This document shows, one piece after another, positions 49,756 to 61,197 of a stretch of DNA of 64,000 nt (its first letter is position 1; each line of letters opens with the position of its first letter). Source of the stretch: Arthrobacter sp. Hiyo8 (GTDB lineage: Bacteria; Actinomycetota; Actinomycetes; Actinomycetales; Micrococcaceae); the NCBI GenBank assembly GCA_001549895.1, contig AP014720.1:1-64000 (forward strand). Direction: 5' to 3'. The notes beneath the pieces were generated by a model. It did not search any database, was not told where the DNA came from, and saw nothing but the letters and a program-made list of their open reading frames with translations. The translations under genes and the position numbers were made by a program.

Positions 49756-49788
49756 AGCGTAGCGCATAGTTAAACTATGCGCTACGCT
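49756..49788. promoter_or_regulatory. Perfect 33-bp palindrome
   Basis: Two exact 16-bp arms beginning AGCGTAGCGCATAG flank the single base A at 49772. It lies upstream of the winged-helix gene. Perfect dyads of this length are rare by chance. It is a candidate operator or a replication/transfer site. Confidence 0.75.
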
Positions 49789-50261
49789 CTAATCGCAGAC
49801 ATCATACCGATTGACCTGTTTTGTGACGGATGTCCGTCACCCAGGAGGTGAGATCCGTCTCTTCGGCGGATGTGACAAGAACATACCGCTGGTTTGCGGG
49901 AGGATTTGCCAGGCTCCAATCGATGGATTTTTGTCGGGAGGGCTGGTGGGAAATGGGACCGTGCGGAGCAAAGGGGAGGTGCTGGACATGGGTGGTTTGG
50001 TGCATTCTGCGGTGCGGTGGTCGGCAACACCGGTTGGGCCCGCCCGCTGCACAGGTCTGGGGGACGCCGTCCGGAATGGCCTCCCTGCTCCAAAGGGCGC
50101 GGGCCTGTTGACCTCCCACGGGGAGGCAGGGGCCTTCAAGGATGGCCGCCCGCGGGTGGTGCTGCGGGTCCGAGGTCGTGGTGTTGTCCTGACCGTCGTA
50201 GCCGCCGGCCCCTCGCGGCTCACGGAGTCCTGTGTCCGGATCGAGGCCGGGGACTGTTCTG
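49789..50261. other. Leader region of the conjugation operon, no clear gene
   Basis: About 470 bp upstream of the CHAP gene. Several overlapping ORFs of 90-150 codons occur in both directions, but none shows a recognisable domain. It must contain the promoter of the transfer operon. Confidence 0.45.
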
Positions 50262-51339
50262 ATGCAGCGTAAGTCGCTTGGCCTGGTGGCACTCCTTGTC
50301 ATCCCCGGGCTGTTCCTTGGTCTGATCTTCACGATGTTGCTCTTGCTGGCCCTGCGAAGCCGGCGGTGGCCAGCTGTGGCCCGGTTGTTTCCGTCGTCAT
50401 CGACGCCAACACCAAGGTTGAGGGGTACACCCCGGAACAGCTGAAGAACGCCGCGGCGATCATGGGTGCCGGAAAGGCGCTGGATCTGTCCGTCAAGGGT
50501 CAGATGATCAGCGTCATGGTTGCCCTGGGGGAGTCGGGCCTGCGGGTGCTGGATACCGGCGACGGACTCGGCCCGGACTCACGGGGGTTGTTCCAGCAAC
50601 GCGACAACGGCGCGTGGGGCTCCTACGCGGACCGAATGAACCCCGCCACCAGCGCGAGGAACTTCATCAAGGCCCTGCAGGCCGTTCCCGGCTGGGAACT
50701 CCTTGAGCCGACCATCGCCGCCAACAAGGTCCAGCACAACGCCGATCCGTACCACTACCGGAAGTACTGGCCCGGGGCGGTCAAACTCGTCCAGGCACTT
50801 TCGGACCAAAAATTCAGCCCGGGAGGCAGCGGTTGCGCCATTTCGGGACAGTCCGGTACGGGGGATGACTACCCGTGGAAAGACTCCCCGACCTGGATGC
50901 AGGCAGGGGCGAACAAGGCCAGCACCTCGCCGCTGGACATGTACTACCGCGAGTGCGTGGACTTCGCCCTGTGGCGGGTGAACCAGCAGATGGGATCCAC
51001 CAGTGCACCGTTCAAGTTCCTCAATGGCACCTTCCGCCCGGACGGACAACGGCTGGGTTCCGCGGTGACGTGGAAGGCCGGCTGGGACGCCAAGGGCTGG
51101 CCCACCGGGAACACACCCCGGGTCGGCGCGGTCGTCTGGTACGCGCCCGGAACCGGGGGAGCGGACCCCACATTCGGCCACGTCGCGGTCGTCAAAGAGG
51201 TCAGGGACAACGGGACCTACGTCGAAGAGGGCTACAACGGCAACCCGCCCCCGAACGACCACAGCTACTACACCCGGACCGTCACCGACACTGTCCCTCA
51301 GCCTTCCTGTACCTGCCCACCCAAGAGGAGAACAAGTGA
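50262..51339 (+). CDS. Secreted peptidoglycan hydrolase with CHAP domain (T4SS), frameshifted
   Basis: The N-terminal anchor MQRKSLGLVALLVIPGLFLG is followed by a shift near 50365 and by AAAIMGAGKALDLSVKGQMI, GLGPDSRGLFQQR and PATSARNFIKALQAV, a lysozyme/transglycosylase-like domain typical of conjugative systems. The C-terminal CHAP domain has MYYRECVDFALWRVN (Cys), FGHVAVVKEV (His) and VEEGYNG. It opens the cell wall for the transfer channel. Its stop overlaps the next GTG start. Rejoined length is about 358 residues. Confidence 0.82.
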
Positions 51340-51878
51340 AAAAGCCGCCGACCCTGCTGACAGTGCCTCTGCTCACCGCCGCCTTGCCTGCCGTGGCCCT
51401 GCTCTGTGCTTCCTGCGCACCGGCAGCGAGCACGGCACCGGCAGAATCAGCCGGCACCACCATCGCGGCGTCCGCGCCCGTCTCGCTGAGCGCCGGCAGC
51501 GGACCCCAGGCGCCCGGAGGAACAGCCCCCGCCAGCACCGGCATCACCTGGGACCAGGTAAGCAAAGACAAAGCCGTCGAAACCGCCCAGAACGCAATGG
51601 CCGACTTCGCCCGCCCCGCCGTGGAGGAAAAGCAATGGGCCAACGACCTTGCCCGCTGGCTGACACCACAGGCCACCGCCGACTACTCGGCGGTGGACCC
51701 GGCCAACATCCCGGCCACCCGCGTCACCGGGGCCGCCACCTTGTCCGTCGATGACGCCAACGGCTACGGCGTCACAGCCGCCGTCCCCACCAACGCCGGG
51801 ACCTATACGATCCAGCTGCTCCGCACGGACAAGGACGCCCCGTGGAAGGTCAACCGGCTCACACCGCCAACGTCCTAA
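51336..51878 (+). CDS. Conjugation-associated lipoprotein
   Basis: Intact, 180 residues. GTG start in the overlap with the CHAP gene. Signal sequence MKKPPTLLTVPLLTAALPAV with a lipobox near LLCASC, an Ala/Ser/Pro-rich linker, then a soluble domain (WLTPQATADYSAVDPANIPATRVTGAATLS ... YTIQLLRTDKDAPWKVNRL). The end resembles the NTF2-like folds of TcpC/VirB8-type channel parts, so it may play that role outside the membrane. Confidence 0.65.
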   Translation: MKKPPTLLTVPLLTAALPAVALLCASCAPAASTAPAESAGTTIAASAPVSLSAGSGPQAPGGTAPASTGITWDQVSKDKAVETAQNAMADFARPAVEEKQWANDLARWLTPQATADYSAVDPANIPATRVTGAATLSVDDANGYGVTAAVPTNAGTYTIQLLRTDKDAPWKVNRLTPPTS

Positions 51879-51919
51879 ACGCCGCACCTCTGCCACCGCA
51901 CACGTAAAGGAAGAAGTTC

Positions 51920-53390
51920 ATGGGTACTGCACCAACCGAGGTCCTGGCCTTTCCAAAGATCAGCGCCATCGTCCGCGAAAACCGGACCGCCGAGGTCATC
52001 GTCGCCGGGAACTCCCGGATCGTTCCGGCCGGGGAGTCCCTGCAGGAACTGCGCAACAACGCCCTGGCCCTAGTGGTGGGCGAGGCGCAGACGCTCCAGC
52101 GCCCCGTCAGGGTCCAGATCGAGGATCCCGAAGGGCACGGTGAACTGATCGTGCACCCGGACAACAAGATCGAATCCGTCTCCTACGAGCCCCGCCCAGC
52201 CCGCCGCCGGGCAGAAGCTCCCGAAACCACGCCCGGGACGCTCTCCCCGGCCGTGACCGAGGCCGCCCTGGCTCGTGCACCCCAGCCGGCAGCCACCCGA
52301 CAGATCCCGCAGCAGTCCCCGCTGCTGCGGCAACGGCGGACGGGCAGACCTCGCCGCCCGTCCCCGTCGCATCTGGCACCACGCCGGCCAACTCCGTGGA
52401 ACCGCAGACCGCCGCTCTCGCCGGGGAAGCGCCTCCGGCCCGGCGGACCCTGAAGGAGACCTCGTTCCTGGTCAGCGCCCGGTACTGGAACCGGCCACGC
52501 AGGGCTGGCGGGGACACTCACACGCCTGGGATTCCGGATGGACCCCTCACCGGAAGAACTCTCCGAGCGCGAGGACATCCGCACCGTCAGCCGGCACTGG
52601 CCCGGTCCCCGCACCATCGCCGTGGTCAACCGCAAGGGCGGGCGAACAAGACCCCACCGTGGTCATGCTCTCGGCGATCCTCGCCCGCTACAGCGGCGCC
52701 GCCACCGTCGCCTGGGACAACAACGAATCCCAAGGCACCCTGGGCTGGCGCACCGAAAAGGGTTCCCACGACCGGAGCGTCCTGGACCTGATCGATTCAT
52801 CGACCGAGCTCCTCTCACCGGCAACGAACGCCGCGGAAATCGCCAAGTTCGTCCATCACCAGACCGCCGACAAGTTCGATGTCCTGCGCTCGGACGAAAA
52901 CGAAGAAGGCGACCACGAAGTCACCGCCGAGGAAGTCGATATCGCCCACCAGGTCCTCACCCGCTACTACCGGCTCGTGGTCATGGATTCGGGCAACACC
53001 GCCCGGGCAGCGAACTGGCGCCGGATGATCGACCACACCAACCAGCTCGTCGTCCCCGTGACGGCCATCGAAGACCGCGCCGAAGCCGCCCGGCTGACAC
53101 TGCAGACCCTCGAATCCCGTGGCGGCCACAACGCGGAACTGGCCCGCAACGCCGTCGTCATCGTCTCCGAATCCACCGACGCCAAGCGCAGCATGACCGG
53201 CGAAGCCCTCAAACGGGCCAAAGACGAGGCGCAGCGGATCGCGGACGGCTTTGAGCCGTTCGTCCGGGCCGTCGTCCGGATCCCCTACGACCCGGCCCTG
53301 GTCAACGGCCCGATCCGCTACGAAGCCCTCCAGCCCGCCACCCGGCGGGCATGGCTGGCAGCAGCAGCCGCCGTCGCCAGCGGCTTCTAA
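51920..53390 (+). CDS. MinD/ParA-like ATPase of the transfer operon, frameshifted
   Basis: Rejoined length is about 490 residues. The N-terminal domain (KISAIVRENRTAEVIVAGNSRIVPAGESLQEL) is followed by a low-complexity Ala/Pro linker. The P-loop part starts PRTIAVVNRKGGAGKTPT (deviant Walker A), VAWDNNESQGTLGWR (A'), YYRLVVMDSGNTARA (Walker B) and VVPVTAIEDRAEAA. Shifts are near 52330, 52515 and 52645. Such ATPases occur in actinobacterial T4SS loci and probably position the transfer complex. The AGGAAG ribosome site upstream supports the ATG at 51920. Confidence 0.75.
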
Positions 53391-53424
53391 GACACCCCCC
53401 AAACGGACCGTGGAAGGAGGAACC

Positions 53425-54050
53425 ATGCACCAGTCCCTGAACCCCTGGATCACCAAAGACGCCGCCGACAGTGCGGACGAGGAAGCACCGGGCACGCAGC
53501 TGCCGCCGGAGGCGGTGATCACTGCGCCCCTGAAGGGATGGTCGAACCGGACGCGGCAGACCGCCTGGGCCGCCGCACCATGCCAGGCACCGCAACGGTG
53601 TGGATCACCGGCGCCCACGGGGGAGCCGGTGAAAGCCGGATCGCCGCCCTCCTCGACGGGGCACGCGTCACCGATCACTGCTGGCCCGTCCTGCAGGACG
53701 GAAGCACACCACGGGTCCTGCTGGTCTGCCGGGCAGACATGCGCGGCCTGACAACCGCCAGGAACGCCCTGACCCAATGGGCATCAGGGGCGGCACCGAC
53801 ACTGGATCTGCTCGGCCTCGCCGTCCTTGCAGACGCGCCGGGAAAGACTCCCAAATCCCTCCGGGACTTCGCCGCCATCGTCGGCGGGGGAGCGCCCCGG
53901 CTCTGGACCCTGCCCTGGGTAGAGGCCTGGCGGCACGGGGACTCCACAACACCACCGCGACCCCGCGAGTACCAACGATTCATCACCGACCTGGCCGCCC
54001 TGGCTACCGACACCGCACCACGCACCACCAACCGAAAGGTCTCACCATGA
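53425..54050 (+). CDS. DUF6668-like P-loop protein, frameshifted
   Basis: From ATG 53425 (MHQSLNPWITKDAAD) the reading shifts near 53535, where a G is lost from a GGGG run, and continues MVEPDAADRL, then TVWITGAHGGAGESRIAALL, VLLVCRADMRGLTTARNAL and GKTPKSLRDFAAIVGGG. The P-loop-like GAHGGAGES has Glu-Ser where Lys-Ser/Thr is normal, so ATP binding is doubtful. About 207 residues. The stop overlaps the next gene (ATGA). Found with ParA-like and SCO6880 genes in conjugative regions. Confidence 0.7.
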
Positions 54051-54315
54051 ACCCCTTCGTCGCATTTGACGGAAGCGTCATCCCCAACCCCACCCCGGTC
54101 GTCCCGACCGAGGCCGGCGGACTCCTCACGATCCTGAACTGGGCCTCCGGCATCGGCCTGGTCCTGGGCGTCCTGGGCGTCATCATCGTCGGCATCGGCA
54201 TGGTCATCCAGCTCCAGCGCGGCGAGGCGCCCAAGCCATCGCAAAACTCGGCTGGGTCCTCCTTGGCTGCATCATCATCACCAGCTCCGCCGGCATCGTC
54301 CGCGCCTTCGTCTAA
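54047..54315 (+). CDS. Two-helix membrane protein (VirB2/TrbC-like position), frameshifted
   Basis: Overlaps the preceding stop. GGLLTILNWASGIGLVLGVLGVIIVGIGMVIQ is the first long helix; after a base lost near 54228 the second is KLGWVLLGCIIITSSAGIVRAFV, ending at 54315. About 89 residues with two helices and a short loop, the size and shape of a conjugative pilin-like subunit. The assignment is by layout and context. Confidence 0.65.
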
Positions 54316-54342
54316 ACCAGCACCAACAACGGGAGGTTCACC

Positions 54343-55085
54343 ATGAGCCAGTCAACAGAGCGCACCACCGAAAGCAATCCGTTCACCAAACCCGGTTTCA
54401 TCCTTGCTGCCGCGCTGGTGGTCGCGCTGATCGCAGCTGCCCTCGTCATCTTCCTGCTCCCCAAAGGACAGGACAACACCCCCGCAGCCCGCCCCGGCAG
54501 AGTCCGGCAGCCCGGCCACATCGAGCCCAGCGCCACGGCTGCAGCCGGCCAAAGTATCTGCGGACTTCCCGCTGCGTCGGAGTCGGCGCTGGGGCTGCAC
54601 CGAAGACGAAGTGGGAACTCGTGGGGACCATGGCTGCGCCAACCGATCCGAAAATCGGCCCGGGAAAAACGGACGATCAGGGCATAAGATCCTGTTTCGC
54701 CCATACACCAACAGGGGCGCTGTACGCGGCGGTAAACCTTTGGGCACTAGGTATTGACCCCTCCAAAGAGCGAGCCATTGCCGAGCAGCTAGCAGCCAAA
54801 GGACCTGGCCGTGATGCTGGGATGAAAGCACCCCAGACCCAGGCCCCGGCCTCGGCCTCGGCGATGAAGGTCCAGATAGCGGGCTTCAACGTCTCATACA
54901 CGGCGAACCAGGCCGTAGTGGAACTCGCGTTCAAAGCCGACAACGGAGCGCTCGCTTCGGTGCGGACAACGCTGCTGTGGCAGGACGGGGACTGGAAGGG
55001 CGTCGTCGCCGACAGCGGCGCACCTTTGGAGGAACCACGACAGGTTCGTGACCTTTCCGGATTCATCCTCTGGAGTGGAGCATGA
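54343..55085 (+). CDS. Membrane-anchored T4SS component (VirB8/TcpC-like), frameshifted
   Basis: One N-terminal helix (FILAAALVVALIAAALVIFLL), then, after shifts near 54575 and 54630, PTKTKWELVGTMAAPTDPKIGP ... GALYAAVNLWALG and KVQIAGFNVSYTANQAVVELAFKADNG. The end is LLWQDGDWKGVVADSG. The cytoplasmic tail, single helix and extracellular NTF2-like domain fit TcpC/VirB8. GGGAGG precedes the ATG at 54343. Its stop overlaps the next ATG. About 246 residues. Confidence 0.65.
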
Positions 55086-56330
55086 GGCCTACCTGGAACC
55101 CGGTAGGAGACTGGTTCTCAGGTCTGGCTGATGACGCCATGGGCAACATGGCGAAAGCCATTCTGGAGGCCATGAGCCAGATGGTAACGACACTGTCCAC
55201 GTTCTGGGTGTCCATGCCCACCGTGAATCTGGCCAGCCAGGACGGAACGACGCCGGCCACGTCGTCTCCATGGTGAACAGCGAGCTGATGGTCTGGACTC
55301 TGACGCTGGCGGTCCTGGCCGTCATTCTCGGTGGCATCCGGATGATCTGGGAACAGCGCGGAGCGCCGCTGAAGGACCTGCTGCGTTCCCTGATCACGCT
55401 CGCCCTGGTCACCGGCTTGGGTCTGGGTGTCATCTCGATTCTGGTGATCGCGGCAGATGCTTTCTCGGCCGCCATCATCGAGCGCTCGACGGACGGGAAG
55501 GGTTTCGCTGAGTCGATGAAGCTCCTGGTTCTGACCGGCCAGACGGGGGGCGGCGTGTTCATCCTCATTGTCCTGGGCCTGATCGGGTTGCTTGCCTCCC
55601 TCGTGCAGATCGTCCTCATGGTGGTGCGCAGCGGCATGCTGGTGATCCTTGCCGGCATCCTGCCCACCACGGCCGCGTTCACGAACACGGAGATGGGCAG
55701 GCAGTGGTTCCAGAAAGCTGTCGGCTGGACCATTGCCTTCCTCCTCTACAAACCCGCTGCGGCCATCGTCTACTCGGTCGCGTTCCTTCTCATGGGAAAC
55801 AACAACGGGAAGGACGCCTTGACCGGTTCCATCACGGGCTTCACGCTGATGATCGTTGCCTTGTTCGCGTTGCCGGCACTCATGCGGTTCGTGACCCGAT
55901 GGTCGGGCCGTCGCTTCCGGCGGGGAGCCGGGGCAGGCGCGGCAGTCGGTGCCATGGCTACAGGTGCCGTGTCCCTGGGCCGGGGCGGCAGCGGCAGGGG
56001 CAATGTCGCACCGACGCCGGCGAGCACGCACCCCAACCAGCCAGGCACGCCTCCGAAGGGCAGTAACGGAACACCTGGTCCGAAGGGAAACGGCGGCCAG
56101 CCGACGCCGGCCTCGACAAGTCCAGGTGGCCCTGGTGGAGCCACCACAACCGCGGCACCGCGGGTGCGGCCACGGGAGCGGGCAAGGGTGCAGCAGCAGC
56201 TGGTCCCGTAGGAGTCGCCGTCCTTGCAGGAACACAGATCGCCGGTCAGGTTTCGCAGGCCGCACAGCAGACCGCACAGGATTCAACCGGCCAATCAGAA
56301 ACAACGGAGGGCCCCAGTGGCAGCAATTAA
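55082..56330 (+). CDS. Polytopic channel protein (TrbL/VirB6-like), frameshifted
   Basis: The start MRPTWNPVGDWFSGLADDAMG is coupled to the previous gene. After a shift near 55262 about six helices follow (WTLTLAVLAVILGGIRMIWE, LITLALVTGLGLGVISI, FILIVLGLIGLLASLVQIVLM, LVILAGILPTTAAF and others), then a Gly/Pro-rich tail and, after a shift near 56160, VGVAVLAGTQIAGQV, ending at 56330. It has the TrbL/VirB6 layout of the inner-membrane channel. The next GTG lies inside its end. Confidence 0.75.
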
Positions 56331-57823
56331 TACCGAGTACAAGGAACCGTCCTACGGCAACTGGCGGGTCCCGCGCTCAGCCGGGCTGGGCAACCTCGGC
56401 GCTATCGGCACCGGGATTGTCATGGCCGGGCTGTTGGCCGGGATCATCAGCTTCGCCATCTGGGGTTTGTTCCCGGGCCTGGCCGTCCTGGGCGTGGCCG
56501 GGCCAGCGCCCTGCTGCTGACCGTGAAGGACAAGCACGGCCAGTCTGCTGTGGACCGCTTCGCCACACGGATGAGCTTCCGGATCTCCAGGTCCTCCGGA
56601 ACGAATCTCTACCGTTCCGGGCCCCTGGGCGTGACGGACTGGGGCATGTACCAGCTGCCGGGGCTTGCGGCGACGTCGACCCTGTACGAGTTCACGGACT
56701 CCTACAAGCGCCCGTTCGCGCTGCTGCATGTGCCGGCCACCAGCCACTTCACGGTGATTTTCTCCACCGAACCCGACGGGGCCTCACTGGTGGACCCGGA
56801 GCAGGTTGATGCGTGGGTGGCGAACTGGGGCGGCTGGCTCGCCGGGCTGGCGAATGAGGCCGGCCTGGACGCCGCGGCCGTGACGGTGGAGACCGCACCG
56901 GATTCCGGGTACCGGTTGCGGAACGAAGTGGAAATGAACATCGACCCCCACGCGCCGGCCTTTGCCCAGGCGATTCTGCGCGAGGTCGTTGACACCTACC
57001 CGGAAGGATCGGCCACGGTCCGGGCCTGGGTGTCCCTGACGTTCAACGCCGCCCTCCGGGCAGGGTCCAAGAAGCGCACCCCCGAAGATGTCGCCCGGGA
57101 CCTTGCCTCCCGGATCCCGGGGCTCTCGGCCGGCTGCAGTCCACCGGTGCCGGGATCGCCCGTCCCATGTCGGCGCAGGAACTCTGCGAAGTCGTCCGGA
57201 TCGCCTACGACCCGCCCGCTGCGTTGATCATCGACGAAGCGCACGCCGCCGGGTCCCCGGTGTCCCTGGCCTGGGACGAAGTCGGCCCGACCGCGACCCA
57301 GGCAAGCTGGGATGACTACCGGCACGACAGCGCCTTCTCGGCCTCCTGGACCATGACCGGCGCACCGCGCGGGTCGGTGAACTCCTCGGTCCTGTCCCGG
57401 TTGCTGGCCCCGCACGGGGACATCGACCGGAAGCGGATTTCACTGCTGTACCGTCCGATGGACTCCGCCCGGGCAGCTGCCGTGGTCGAGCGGGACCAGA
57501 ACAACGCCAACGTCCGCATCACTTCCGGGACCCGGCCCTCCGCCCGTGCCCTGGTCGATGCCCGCTCCGCGGTGCAGACCGCGCAGGAGGAAGCCCAGGG
57601 CGCCGGGCTGGTGAACTTCGGGATGGTCGTCACGGCCACCGTGACCGACCAGGAGCGCCTGCCCGATGCCGTCGCGGCCATCGAACAGACCTCCGGGACC
57701 GCCCGGGTGCTGCTGCGCCGCGCCTACGGTGCGCAGGACACCGCATTCGCGGCCTCCCTGCCGCTGGGGCTGGTCCTGCCCAAGCACAGCATGCTGCCCT
57801 CCGAAATCAAGGACGCCCTCTAA
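56317..57823 (+). CDS. SCO6880-family conjugation protein, frameshifted
   Basis: GTG start inside the end of the previous gene. The N-terminus has YGNWRVPRSAGLGNLGAIGTGIVM with two helices (PrgI-like). After shifts near 56505 and 57130 come KDKHGQSAVDRFATRM, GSVNSSVLSRLLAPHGDIDRKRISLLYRPMD and LVNFGMVVTATVTD. This is the SCO6880 family that takes the place of the VirB4 N-terminal half in actinobacterial systems. It directly precedes the VirB4-type ATPase, touching its ATG. About 500 residues. Confidence 0.82.
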
Positions 57824-59428
57824 TGGCCCGCATGAAACTCTTCACCCGCCCGTCCAGGAAGACACCTGAGCGGGTAACGGCGACGCCGGCGAACGCTGAG
57901 CCGGCGAAGACAGGGCGGCAGGCACGGGAGGCCGGGCCGGGCTCCCGGGCTGGGCCGGGCGCGGCGGGGCATGGCCGCGCTCGTCCCGTCCGTGACCGAG
58001 TACCGGGGAACGACGGTGCAGGTCTGCGGGCTGTGGCCATTCTCCTCCGGTGCGTCCTCGCCCATGATCGGCGTCCCGCTCGGACGCCACGAGGAAACCC
58101 ACGCCACCGTCTGCTGCGACCCGATCAGCTGGTTCCAGCGCGCACGGCTCATTTCCAACCCCTCCGCGTTCATCCTCGGCAAGCCCGGCCTGGGGAAGTC
58201 CACCCTGGTGCGCCGCATGTTCCTGGGGCTCTCCGCCCAGGGCGTCCACCCCCTGGTCCTGGGGGACCTGAAGGGCGAGCACGTCAAGGCGGTCAAGGCT
58301 CTCGGCGGGCAGGTCATTTCCCTGGGCCGCGGCGTGGGGTACCTGAACATTCTTGATCCCGGCCAGGCCGTCGAGGTCGCCCAGCTCCTTGAGGCCAGCG
58401 GCCACCACGAAGCCGCCACCCGGGTCCGGGCCGACGCCCACGGCCGCCGCCTGAACATGGTCGTCTCGCTCATCACGATCAGCCGGAACAACCCGCCCAC
58501 GGACCAGGAACAGACGATCCTGGACCGGGCCCTGCGGGTCCTCGATGACACGTTCGACGGCATCCCGGTCCTGAAGGACCTCCTGGACGTGATCGTCTCC
58601 GCCCCGGAGGAGCTGCGCCAGGTCGCCCTGGACCGCGGCGACATCGCGGTCTACCTGCAGGAAACCCGGGCGCTGGAGGCAACCCTGCTGGGCCTGGCCG
58701 GGGGAGGGAAGCTGGGGGAAATCTTCTCCGCCCAGACCACCAACCCCATGAAACGGGACCGCGCCGTGGTCTTCGACGTCTCCAGCATCGACGAGACCGA
58801 GACGGACCTGCAGGCCGCTGTGCTGCTCGCCTGCTGGTCCTACGGCTTCGGAACGGTCAACGTCGCCAATGCCCTGGCAGATGCCGGCCTGGAGCCGCGC
58901 CGGAACTACTTCGTGGTCTTGGATGAGCTGTGGCGGGCGCTGCGCTCGGGCAAGGGCATGGTGGACCGGGTGGACGCCCTGACTCGCCTGAACCGCTCGG
59001 TCGGTGTCGGGCAGATCATGATCTCCCATACCATGTCCGACCTGCTGGCACTGCCGGCGGAAGAGGACAGGATGAAGGCCCGCGGATTCGTTGAACGCTC
59101 CGGCATGGTGATCTGCGGCGGCCTGCCCGCTTCGGAGATGCCGCTGCTGACCTCAGCGATCCCGTTGTCGCGGCAGGAGCAGCAGAAACTCATCTCCTGG
59201 CAGGACCCGCCCGCATGGGACTCCCGCGGGGTCGACGTCGAACCCCCGGGCCGGGGGAAGTTCCTGATCAAGGTCGGCGGCCGCCCGGGAATCCCGGTCC
59301 AGATCGGGCTCACGTCGATCGAACAGGACGAGGGATTGAACGACACCAACACCCGATGGAGCACACCCGCCGAGACGCTCATGGATCCTGCCGCGCCTGT
59401 TCTGCCCGTGGAAGGGGAGACACCGTGA
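57823..59428 (+). CDS. VirB4/TraC-type conjugation ATPase, frameshifted
   Basis: From ATG 57823 (MARMKLFTRPSRK) with a shift near 57965, then TVQVCGLWPFSSGASSPMIGVPLG and the Walker A LGKPGLGKSTLVRRMF (near 58180), GDLKGEHVKAVKALGG, NYFVVLDELWRALRSGKGMV (Walker B) and GQIMISHTMSDLLAL. It powers substrate transfer through the channel. Rejoined length is about 535 residues. Its TGA overlaps the GTG of traG. Confidence 0.88.
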
Positions 59429-61185
59429 GTGCGCCGAACCGCAAAGGAATGGGCCTCGGAGATGTCCTGCTGGTGTGGGTGGCCATTGGCTTCATCGTTG
59501 TCTTTGGCGGGGGCATTTACGCTGCCGTGCATCTGGGCTCCTGGATGGCCGGCATCGCCGCACCCCGGCGCAGCCCGTTGATCTGATCGCCGGGCTGGCC
59601 AAGGGCCGGGTGCCCTGGCCTGTCCAGTCCACGGTCGCCGCTGCCCTCATGGCCGGCATGGTCCTGGTCCTGGCCCTCGTCGTGCTGGTGGCCTGGAAGA
59701 AAGGGGCGTCCAAGCGTGCACGGGTCGATAAGGCCGCACGGTACCTGGGGCGCGGGAAATCCCTGGCCGCGTTCTCCGAGAAGGGCGCGAAAGCGACGGC
59801 CGAGCGCCTGGGCGTGAAAGACACCCCCGGCATCGTGGTGGGCAAAGTCGTCTCGACCGGCCAAAAGTTCATCCAGTCCTGGGAAGACCTCAGCATCGAC
59901 ATCTGGGGGCCCCGGACGGGTAAGTCGACCTCCCGGGTCATGCCGGCGATCCTGGACGCACCCGGCGCCGTGGTCTCCACCTCGAACAAGCGCGACGTCG
60001 TGGACGGCACCCGCGGCGTGCGGGTCCTGACCGCTCCGGTGTGGGTGTTCGATCCGCAGAAGATCGCCCAGGAAGAACCGGACTGGTGGTGGAACCCGCT
60101 CTCCTACGTCACGGACGAGGAGAAGGCCTACAAACTCACCCAGCATTTCGCCGTCGGCTCACGCCTCCCGGGGTCCAAACCGGACGCGTACTTCGACCCG
60201 AAGGCCGAAGACATCCTCTCCTCGTACTTCCTCGCTGCCGCGCTGGGGAGCTGCCCATTACCCGGGTGTATCTGTGGGTGACGGAGCAGGTCAGTCAGGA
60301 ACCCATCGAAATCCTCAAGGAGCACGACTACGAGCTGCAGTACAAGGGCTTGGAGTCCACGCTGAAGCTGGCCGACAAGCAGCGCGACGGGATCTTCGGC
60401 ACCGCCGAGAAGATGATCCAGTGCCTCAAGTCCAGGAACACGCTGCGCTGGGTCGCCCGGCCCGCGGCGCGTCCGTGGCCACGGATCCCCGGCGCCGGTT
60501 CAACCCGCGCGACTTCGCCGCCTCTCGGGAGACGATCTACATCCTCTCCAAGGAAGGGGCCGGCTCCGCCGCGCCGCTCACCACGGCCCTGACGGTGGCC
60601 ATCGCGGAAGCCATGGAGGAACGGGCCGAGCGCAGCGGCGGCGGCTGCCCAAACCTGCGCTGTTCGCCCTGGATGAGCTGGCCAACGTCGTCCGCTGGGC
60701 CGGGCTGCCGGACCAGTTCAGCCACTACGGCTCCAAGGGCCTGATCGTCATGGCCATCCTGCAGTCCTGGTCCCAGGGCGTTGAACTATGGGGGGAGGCG
60801 AACATGCGGAAAATCTGGTCCGCCGCGAACGTGAAGGTCTACGGCGGCGGCGTCGCCGAAGAAGGCTTCCTCCGCGCACTCTCGGACCTCATCGGGGACT
60901 ACAGCTACACCAACATCTCCATCTCCACCGGCAAAACCGGGTCCAGCCGCTCCGGCAGGAGGCCAAGGAACGCATCTTCGACGTCTCCAACCTCGCCGAA
61001 CTCGACCGCGGCCGCGCCGTCGTGCTCGCCTCCGGGCACCCGCCACCCTGGTCCGGACATTGCCCTGGTACACCGGCACCCGCAAGGACGCCGTCGAAGC
61101 GTCCATCAAGACCCACAGCCCCGCCCGAAGAACCGGCCCACCGGCGGCTGCCGGGCCAGTGGCCAACCCCTGGGTCACAAAGTAG
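59425..61185 (+). CDS. Type IV coupling protein (TraG/VirD4-like), frameshifted
   Basis: The coupling ATPase that delivers DNA to the channel. Two N-terminal helices (LVWVAIGFIVVFGGGIYAA and STVAAALMAGMVLVLALVVL), then IWGPRTGKSTSRVMPA (Walker A, near 59905), STSNKRDVVDGTRG, ALFALDELANVVRW (Walker B, near 60660) and LQSWSQGVELWGE. At least five frameshifts (near 59575, 60245, 60460, 60645 and 60955) break it. The restored C-terminus ends at 61185. About 585 residues. Confidence 0.85.
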
Positions 61186-61197
61186 GAGGCTCTGAGA

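Noticed and set aside
57842..59029. 395-codon minus-strand ORF opposite the VirB4-type ATPase
   Set aside because: Walker motifs are on the plus strand; the minus reading has no domain.
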